A DNA stretch of 26,424 bases. Source: Chromera velia. Its lineage: Eukaryota; Sar; Chromeraceae. The notes under the pieces are model-generated. The model was given only the letters and a program-made list of their open reading frames with translations. It did not search any database and was not told the origin of the DNA. Both the position numbers and the translations under genes were made by a program. How positions within the stretch are numbered: position 1 is the first letter of the stretch; every line of letters starts with the position of its first letter. This document shows, piece after piece, positions 20,059-26,424 of this stretch. The stretch is taken from contig JAHBMJ010000594.1 in the NCBI GenBank assembly GCA_018398765.1, forward strand, positions 17,596-44,019. Reading direction: 5' to 3'.

Positions 20059-23000
20059 GCGCCAATCAACGGACGGACCTTCATGAAGTCTTCCTCAATC
20101 ACATAGTCTCTGTCGGCTCTGATGGCGAACAGACCTGCACGTAGAAGAGAGAAAAAACAGTAAAAAAAAGAGAAGAGGAACGACGAAAACCGAACAAGAG
20201 AAGAGGGGAGAGAAGAAAATTACAGCGACAGAATGGGCTGAGCCACCTCAGCGGATGGGACACCGCGCGAAGGAGCAGACAGCCAACCAAGCGGAGAGGC
20301 AGGGAGGGAGGAGACACGGGGGCCTTTCCTTTTTTCCGACCTCTTTCTCTCTCATACAGTCGACGGAGAAAGGATGCAAACACGTTCTCAGAATGGCATG
20401 TCATCTGTCAGCCGAATTTGCAGAAAGGCATCAGACGCAGACGAAGAGAGATAGAGAGAGCGCGACCAACCGGCTTCTGTGCAAACATTGCGCAAGTCGG
20501 CACCGTTGAATCCATCACACAGTTTGCACACCGCTTCGTAGTCTGCACACACGCAGAGATCGAGAGAAAAAGCGAACAAATATTCAGAGAGCCAGGTGCC
20601 GTTCAACACATCAATTAAATGCGGGTCTGTTTGCACACAGGACTCAAGCAAGACTGGATGAATGGAAAAAGGAGTTGCACCCGAACCCTCTCGGGCCTGG
20701 AGGCCTCACCCCCTCACATCCGCCCAACCGCCTGTCGGTCTCTGGAACCCCTTTTGCACCCTCAGTTCATAAAAGTTTTTCCGACTCCGTATTTTACACC
20801 CAAACCCACACAGAGGTTAAAACCCAGGGTCCCATACACAAAAGGAGAAGAACCCAAAATGCAATTGTGTTCCGTAGTTTCGAGACAAAACAGAGAGGAG
20901 ACAGGACACCCAAAATGGATTCAAACCAACCACTGTGTCAGGCACAGAACGACAGCATCCGTCACATCAATCAATCTTGTTTCTGCAATCTTCCCCCTTC
21001 AGAGAGGCTTAAAAATCTGGGATCTCTTCTTTCCTCATGAATCAATAAATCTACCCAGCACGCACTTTCTTCATATGGATTTTGGCTGTTGATGCAGCAA
21101 GCATCGAGAGCATCAAGGAAGCAGGCGGGAGAAAAGGAGTAAAACTTCCAGCGAAAGCTGTTTTGTAAGACTGCATGCACAGCCAGCAATATGCGCTTCG
21201 ATCGCGGTCCTACTGGAAAGAAACGGAAGACTCACTGACTTACCGACGTCCCCGCTCTTGGTGATCGAGCTGGCGTGGATTTGGAGAATTTCCATTCGGG
21301 CGACTTCGTTCGGCAGGGGGATCTCCACCTTTCGGTCTGAGAACGAATTACGGGAAGAGGAAGCGAAGATGAAAAGGGTACTACAAAATCCGTTTCCCCG
21401 CTTGTTCGTTTGACGCCATTGGAACGAAATTGGGCACCCCTATTCAATGTGCAGACGAACAGAACGGCAATCACGTCACGGTTTCACACACACGCACAGT
21501 CACCTCGACGCCCACACCCACGCACGCACCTTGTCCTTACACGCGCACACGCACACAGACGACGGGAGAGAGACGGACAAGCAGGCAAACGGAGACAAAA
21601 GGACCGACCGACCAACCGACCGAGTCTGCCAGGTCTCATGAGTGCGGGATCCAGCACGTCGGGTCTGTTGGTTGCCATGATCAATTTGACCTTCCCGAGT
21701 TCGTCGAAGCCGTCCATCTGATTGAGCAGCTGCACTCACTCACTCACTCACTCACTCACTCAGTCGTTTGATGGAAAAGATATCAACGTGGGCTTTGGGA
21801 GTCTCTCTTGGACTTTCATCTGTGTATCTGCCCATCCCTTTCTCTCTCTCTTCTCTTTGGTTGCCTCTGACGGCGTTTGCTATCTGCTTGTTCACTTTCC
21901 CTGCGTGTGCATGAGCCGAAGAGGACACAGACCATACTCAACTTCTCATCGCACTGAGACAATAACACCAGCTTTCAACTCCCGACACTACTAGCTGGAT
22001 ACGGTGGGTGAAGAGGAATAAAAAGGACGGTATGCCACATCAGTAGCGACTGGACACATGGACACACGGGAAAGTGGGGAGGAAGTGGGGAAGAGACAGG
22101 TAGACGGAGGGAGCCACTGCTGACCTCCATAAGAGTTCTCTGGATTTCTCTGTATGCGTTTACTTTCATACAGAATTAAAATTAAATAAACTACAGAATT
22201 AATACAGAATGTATGAAAGTAAACGCATCCCCTGCTGACCTCCATAAGTGTTCTCTGGATTTCTCTGTCGGCAGATGTGCCCTGAGAGAAACGTTTGCCC
22301 CCAATGGCATCAATCTCGTCAATAAAAATGATGCACGGCTCGTGCTCACGAGCGTAAGCTGCAAGGAGGACACGTACACATTGACAAAATCAAAACCGCA
22401 GATGGAAAAGGAAAGGGGTTCCTGCCTGCATTGTTCTGCCTCCCTGCCTCTCATTCCCCTCTGTCTCTCTGCACTCTGTTGAGAGAGGGGCGTTGGATGG
22501 ACCATTTCCGTTCCGTATTTCTTGAAATCACGCATGCAGGCATGTACTATTAATAGCATGACGCACGAAACCACCGCCGTGAAACAAATTGAAAGATCAA
22601 AGACGCAAGCAAGCACAACAGAGAGAGATTCGGTGGATCGATCAATCGTTCGAAGCTGGCCTGTCGGACACAGACATGAATTAAATGAAGGAAGGAGCTA
22701 GGAAGAGGACTGACTGACAGAACATCTCTCGGATGATCCTTGCGGACTCTCCGATGTACTTGTCCACAATTCCTGACGCAACAACCTGCATTTATTTTCA
22801 TACAGAACTCATTTTAATGCATTAACTTCTATATGAAAATAAATGCATGCGGACTCTCCGATGTACTTGTCCACAATTCCTGACGCAACAACCTGCAGGC
22901 ATGATCGATGAGGAGGAAGAGGGAAGATGCCCCCTGCGGTACTTTATCTCTCTCTGTTTTCTTCCTACCTGCCTGACTTCTTTCTAGGAATGCAGGCTTT

Positions 23001-23528
23001 TCAACAAGGCTGGTAGAGTCGGTCCATGCCGACACAACAAAAAGAAACGCCAACAGCGCTCTTTCTGTGGCAAGCGTTCGAAGACACGAGGCGGCCACTC
23101 TAATGTGTGAGAAGATACGCCGAGACACACAGAATCACGGTCCAGAAATGAAACAAGAAAGACTCCTGCAGAGAACGAAAAACTTGCATCAAGTACACTG
23201 CGATTCAGAAAATGAACGCTGACGCACGCACGTGCACACAGAAAGATCTCGGCCCTCCCACATACCCAGCAACCCCCCTACCTTCATGAAGTTGCAGGTC
23301 ATGTTGGAAGCCATGGCTCTGCGGTCATATGATCATGCAATGTCACTCAGTCAGTCAGTCAGTGCGTGCATGGGAAGCATACGAGGAGGAAAGGAAGAAA
23401 AGAAGCAGAAAGGGTGCGGGCCGTCTAGGGGCCCCCCGCAGAAGGTCATATGCGTGGGATGCACGTAGGACTTGTTCATGCTTCTATCGATGCTTGCCAA
23501 TCTGTTTCCATCACCTCCTCTCCCTCTC

Positions 23529-23559
<31 letters not shown>

Positions 23560-25332
23560 TTGCTCTCTCTCCCTCTCTCTCTCTGTCTCCTTCTCTTGCA
23601 AGGGTGAACTGAATTACGTTCTGCATACATGAGTCTTCCTGGAACCCGCTTTAAGCTCCTCTCATCTGTCTGTCTGTCTCCATTCTGACCAACCAACCTT
23701 GCCAAAAGAGTCTTCCCCGTCCCCGGAGGCCCGTACAGAAGGACTCCTGCACGCACGTGCACACACACACTCAAGCTCGTTCATACACACCGGGACAGAG
23801 AGCACGCACACTCACGGGAAAACGTTGAGAAGCAGCACGCATCCCGAAGTGAAGAGCAAAGAACAGAAAGGAGCAAAAGGTGAGGAGATTAGCTGCAGAA
23901 GGACAAATTGTAGCAGATACACAAGATCGTTCTGTATTTCTCTTCTGTCGTCATTTCACTCGGCTATCCATTCATCCTTCGTTTTCCCCTCGTTTCTCTA
24001 GGGAAAAGTGCCGCTTTCATACCTGCCGCTCCAACTCGATGATCGCATCACCCCTGCCGTCCAACCTTGACCTTACCTTTGGGTGTCTTGATCCCAACAC
24101 GCCGGAAGAGTTCAGGATTTGTTAGGGGTAGCTCGATCACCTCCCTCATCTGTCTGATTTGCTCCTGCAGTCCCCCCACCTCCGTGTACGACACCTGCGA
24201 GGTCAAGGCAGGAGAGAGAACAGAAGAAAAGAATACAGGCAGGAGGCAGGGTGCATGGAGGATATTCAGTTTCATTTTGATTGCTTCCTTTCAGATTACG
24301 AAAACTTCTATCTGTATTGCTCGATCACTCGATGGCTTGTTATGTTCTTTCGTTCTTCTTTTGTTTGTTTCCTTGTGTGCTTCCTCCCCTCCTTCCTTTC
24401 TTCCCTTGCCCTCGTTTTCTCTGGCTGACTGAAAAATGCTCAAAGAATAAAACAGCTAGGCGAGTGTATGGGGCGTCTGTTTGGTCAGGCAGCCAGCTCC
24501 GAACGAGCAGACTTAGGGAGAGGTTGTTTTCATACATTTGTCGGTACATGCTCACTCGAAGCGCCCTGAAGAACATGCTCTCTCCGTCTCTTTCCTTGTT
24601 TGCTTCTTCCCTCTGTCTCTTCTGTTCACGGGAGAGAAAGCATCGTGTCCGACAGAGGACAAAAGGAAGGGTGCAGAGGGGAGGGGGAGAGTGCAGGGAA
24701 GGGCAGAAGGGCGAGTGCACGCACGTTGCCTGGGTCTTCGTGGAGCATGTTGAAAACAGAAGGGTCAACCTCACGCGGGAGTTGTCTGAGGATCGTCATC
24801 GTTGTCATGTCCTGCAGAAGGCAAGGCACAAAGGCAAGCCAGCAGGCAGGGACACTGTCTATTCCAGATAAGGGTGTGTGGGGTGGTTTGCGGTCGCACA
24901 GTAGCCTCTGAAGTGGTTCATTATTGACGGGACCTGATAGATCCACTGGCTACTCGAAAGCGTTTGTGCAGGGAGAAGAGGAAAGGGAGGAATTTGCCTT
25001 CAGTGGAGAGGCAAAAAAACGCTGGAGAGGGCAGGATTGCGGATTCGAAATAATTCGAAATAGAAGAACAACGGCAGAATTGTGGAGAGAATGCAAGAAC
25101 CAAGGTGCACATACGGAGCGACAGAGACTGGTGAGGAAGAGAGCCAGACAGGTAGGCGGAAGGAAATTGACGAGGAGTCACCAAGAAGGATCGAGGCGGA
25201 GTCAGCTCACCAATGCGACACGAACGCCAGCCACCAGTTTCGCTTTGTCCAATTTCACCCTCACTCCCACGACATATCGGGGTCCGCTGGACGCCTTCAC
25301 AATGACTGCACATTGCATGGGAAGGGAAACCA

Positions 25333-25363
<31 letters not shown>

Positions 25364-25916
25364 GCGTGGAGGCATGCTACCCCTCGAATGTCGAGGGCGG
25401 ACGAAGAAAGACGCAGACTTCCTGTGAATTGTTCGTCTTGAAGGGAGAGGAGACCGCAATTTTGTCCGTTCCCAAAGAGAAAGGAGACAGAGGCCTCAAG
25501 TACCATGGGAATAAGAGAGGGGCATCAGGGTCGGTTGGCAAGGTGAAAACACGTCTCAGAATAGCAGACCGACATCTTTCTGCGTCCAGCTGTCTGAGCA
25601 CTTCCCCAATAATCTGCCCCACGGACTGAAGCGCCTTCTGATCGTCCTCCGTTTTGTCGTAGGTCTTCTGCAGCTCTTTCAGCGATTCCCTCACTGAGAT
25701 CAAGCAAAAACAGGCATAGATGCTATGAAGTGCCAAAAAATAGTTGCATGCATAAAGGGAAAAAAACAGAGAGAGTGCACAGTAAAAGAGAGGTGGAAAG
25801 TCGTCTCTTTCAGACAACTGACGTTTTTTGACACGTGCCTCGTGCTCCCTGTATTCTTTTATTTTCTTCACATATTTCTGAAGGGCCTCGTCCTTGGCAG
25901 GGTCAGCAGCGGCCAT
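19391..25916 (-). CDS. RPT4: 26S proteasome regulatory subunit RPT4 (PSMC6, subunit 10B), AAA ATPase, 14 exons
   Basis: One of six ATPases of the 19S base that unfold substrates and open the 20S gate. Exons (transcript order): 25916-25823, 25693-25574, 25305-25211, 24811-24725, 24194-24077, 23746-23698, 23318-23282, 22785-22719, 22358-22240, 21729-21621, 21336-21244, 20542-20471, 20134-20079, 19453-19391. They give 392 aa; all junctions are GT-AG and phase-consistent, and human PSMC6 is 389 aa. The start is ATG 25916 ([18 protein letters not shown]). An N-terminal coiled coil is followed by the OB domain (GPRYVVG, residues 77-83), the interdomain [16 protein letters not shown], Walker A GPPGTGKT (177-184), Walker B IIFIDEID (232-239) and the second region of homology with likely Arg fingers Arg294 and Arg297. 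The tail is [11 protein letters not shown]. Exons 6 (49 nt) and 7 (37 nt) are very short. The exon 8 acceptor and exon 9 donor regions are duplicated by small mobile elements. Confidence 0.96.
19655..19860. repeat. (TTCC)n/(TTTC)n pyrimidine microsatellite
   Basis: About 200 bp of TTCC and TTTC tetranucleotides end in a CTCTCT and CACACA run. It lies in the last intron of RPT4, so the transcript carries it as GGAA/GAAA. Confidence 0.97.
20025..20055. repeat. (CA)n microsatellite
   Basis: A run of about 15 CA units lies in RPT4 intron 13, 24 bp beyond the exon 13 donor (20079). Confidence 0.95.
21733..21756. repeat. (CACT)6 repeat at the RPT4 exon 10 acceptor
   Basis: In the transcript this reads as GAGT repeats leading directly into gtgcag|ctgctc, so the 3' splice site of exon 10 is part of a tetranucleotide array and lacks a clear polypyrimidine tract. 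Confidence 0.9.
22114..22268 (-). mobile_element. Small palindromic element B with 40-bp flanking duplication (RPT4 exon 9 donor)
   Basis: The 75-bp element at 22154-22228 has perfect 18-bp terminal inverted repeats, ATGCGTTTACTTTCATAC and its complement. The 40-bp flanks at 22114-22153 and 22229-22268 match except at two positions. Each contains the end of RPT4 exon 9 (REIQRTLME) and the donor gtcagc. The upstream copy in the transcript (22229-22268) must be the functional one, because inclusion of the element plus the second copy adds 115 nt and shifts the frame. Confidence 0.88.
22741..22893 (-). mobile_element. Small palindromic element C with 46-bp flanking duplication (RPT4 exon 8 acceptor)
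   Basis: The 61-bp element at 22787-22847 has 16-bp inverted repeats, TGCATTTATTTTCATA and its complement. The flanking duplications (22741-22786 and 22848-22893) are identical over 46 bp, or 50 if the shared TGCA is counted. They encode the start of exon 8 ([15 protein letters not shown]). In the transcript the first copy runs into stop codons in the element. Only the second copy continues into the rest of the exon, so its acceptor, formed by the element's terminal TGCA plus the G of the duplication, must be used. Confidence 0.9.
23530..23559. repeat. Poly(C) run of 30
   Basis: Thirty uninterrupted C lie in RPT4 intron 6. The transcript carries them as G30, a strong potential G-quadruplex. 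The length in the assembly may be unreliable. Confidence 0.85.
25335..25364. repeat. Poly(G) run of 30
   Basis: Thirty uninterrupted G lie in RPT4 intron 2, about 30 bp before exon 3. The transcript carries C30 just upstream of the acceptor, where a polypyrimidine tract is expected. Confidence 0.85.
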
Positions 25917-26424
25917 CTTCTCTCACTGGCCTCTCTCTCTCTCTCTGTGAATTCCAGGTGGCAAGAGACGAGGACTCCAGGAAGCGATGAAGGATCGTAT
26001 CCCGACTTGTGGACGCACTCGCGGGAACGGGGTGGGGAAAAGAATAGCGCCTGACGGAAGCCGAGGACGCCTTTGTACTACAGACCAAGGACCCAAGTGT
26101 GTACTACCAGAGGTTATGCGTTGTATTCATCTGAAAGCAGCTAGGAGGAGTCATTCCCGATCGAGCCAGCCAGCAGCGAGTGCAGGGGAGCTCAATTAAT
26201 GCTCAGCTCATCATTGCACGCGGTGGCGGCGGGAAAAAGCGGCGGCGCGCAAAAGCTCCCATTTCAGGTCATGCAGGTCATTGCAGGTCGGGTCAGGTCA
26301 GGCGTTGAGATTGGCTTGAAGCCCTCAGATGAGAGGTTGGCCCCGAAAAGCTAGCTTCATACACTAAAAAAAAAAATGAGTTTGATTTTTTTTTAAATTC
26401 TGATTTTATAGTTTTTGTAGAGTT
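25917..26424 (-). promoter_or_regulatory. RPT4 upstream region with phased CAGGTC repeats and E2F-like motifs
   Basis: Directly upstream of the RPT4 start is a CT/GA-rich leader. Further out are GGCGGGAAA (26228-26236) and GGCGCGCAAAA (26244-26254), both close to E2F/DP consensus sites. Next come four CAGGTC hexamers at 26265, 26274, 26284 and 26294, spaced 9, 10 and 10 bp. Binding factors are not known; the motif assignments are by resemblance only. The last 60 bp are AT-rich. Confidence 0.4.

Noticed and set aside
24001-24035. ctttcatac near 24013 as a fourth copy of the small element
   Set aside because: Only nine bases match, there is no partner inverted repeat and no flanking duplication.
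24520-24550. gttttcatacatttg as another relic of the small element
   Set aside because: The match is limited to the AT-rich core and no duplicated flank or second terminus is visible.

Overview
This window looks like nuclear DNA of an intron-rich alga with a secondary red-type plastid. A chromerid such as Chromera velia is my best guess, but that is inference. The plastid evidence is a fucoxanthin/chlorophyll-type light-harvesting protein whose N-terminus is a signal peptide ending in an AFAP motif. The nuclear, eukaryotic evidence is a 14-exon 26S proteasome ATPase gene, dense short introns with GT-AG ends, abundant microsatellites and several DNA-transposon relics. I see no bacterial-style gene, operon, CRISPR array, tRNA or rRNA.

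Layout. 1-969: probable 3' end of a Ser/Pro-rich coding region (+). 970-4695: AT-rich repeat territory, with a TCTG/GT microsatellite, a 299-bp hAT-like MITE (1753-2051) and two diverged direct repeats of about 340-380 bp (2595-2973, 3941-4280). 4696-7162: a pseudogene of about 820 codons, Leu-rich and F-box/LRR-like, broken by nine in-frame stops and one 13-bp duplication. 7274-7930: a TIR element with TA target duplication and subterminal arrays. 7931-10087: non-coding, with a TG microsatellite of about 400 bp and a GC-rich hairpin. 10088-11991 (-): a two-exon type II membrane glycosyltransferase-like gene. 12747-16076 (+): a seven-exon light-harvesting gene encoding 206 aa. 17891-19069: a hAT-type element with an 8-bp target duplication. 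19391-25916 (-): RPT4, 14 exons encoding 392 aa. 25917-26424: the RPT4 upstream region, with phased CAGGTC repeats and E2F-like sites.

The most interesting observation is a family of tiny palindromic elements (44-75 bp, shared 16-18 bp terminal inverted repeats). It occurs three times, once in the light-harvesting gene and twice in RPT4. Each copy is flanked by an unusually long direct duplication (24, 40 and 46 bp) that copies an exon edge together with its splice site. Each element lies within about 11 nt of an exon-intron junction. In one case the element's terminal TGCA builds the 3' splice site that must now be used. This resembles introner-like (intron-generating or intron-reshaping) elements, but with much longer duplications than DNA transposons normally make.

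All spliced models were built by hand. Every junction is phase-consistent and the RPT4 model aligns end to end with the known family. No transcript data were available.
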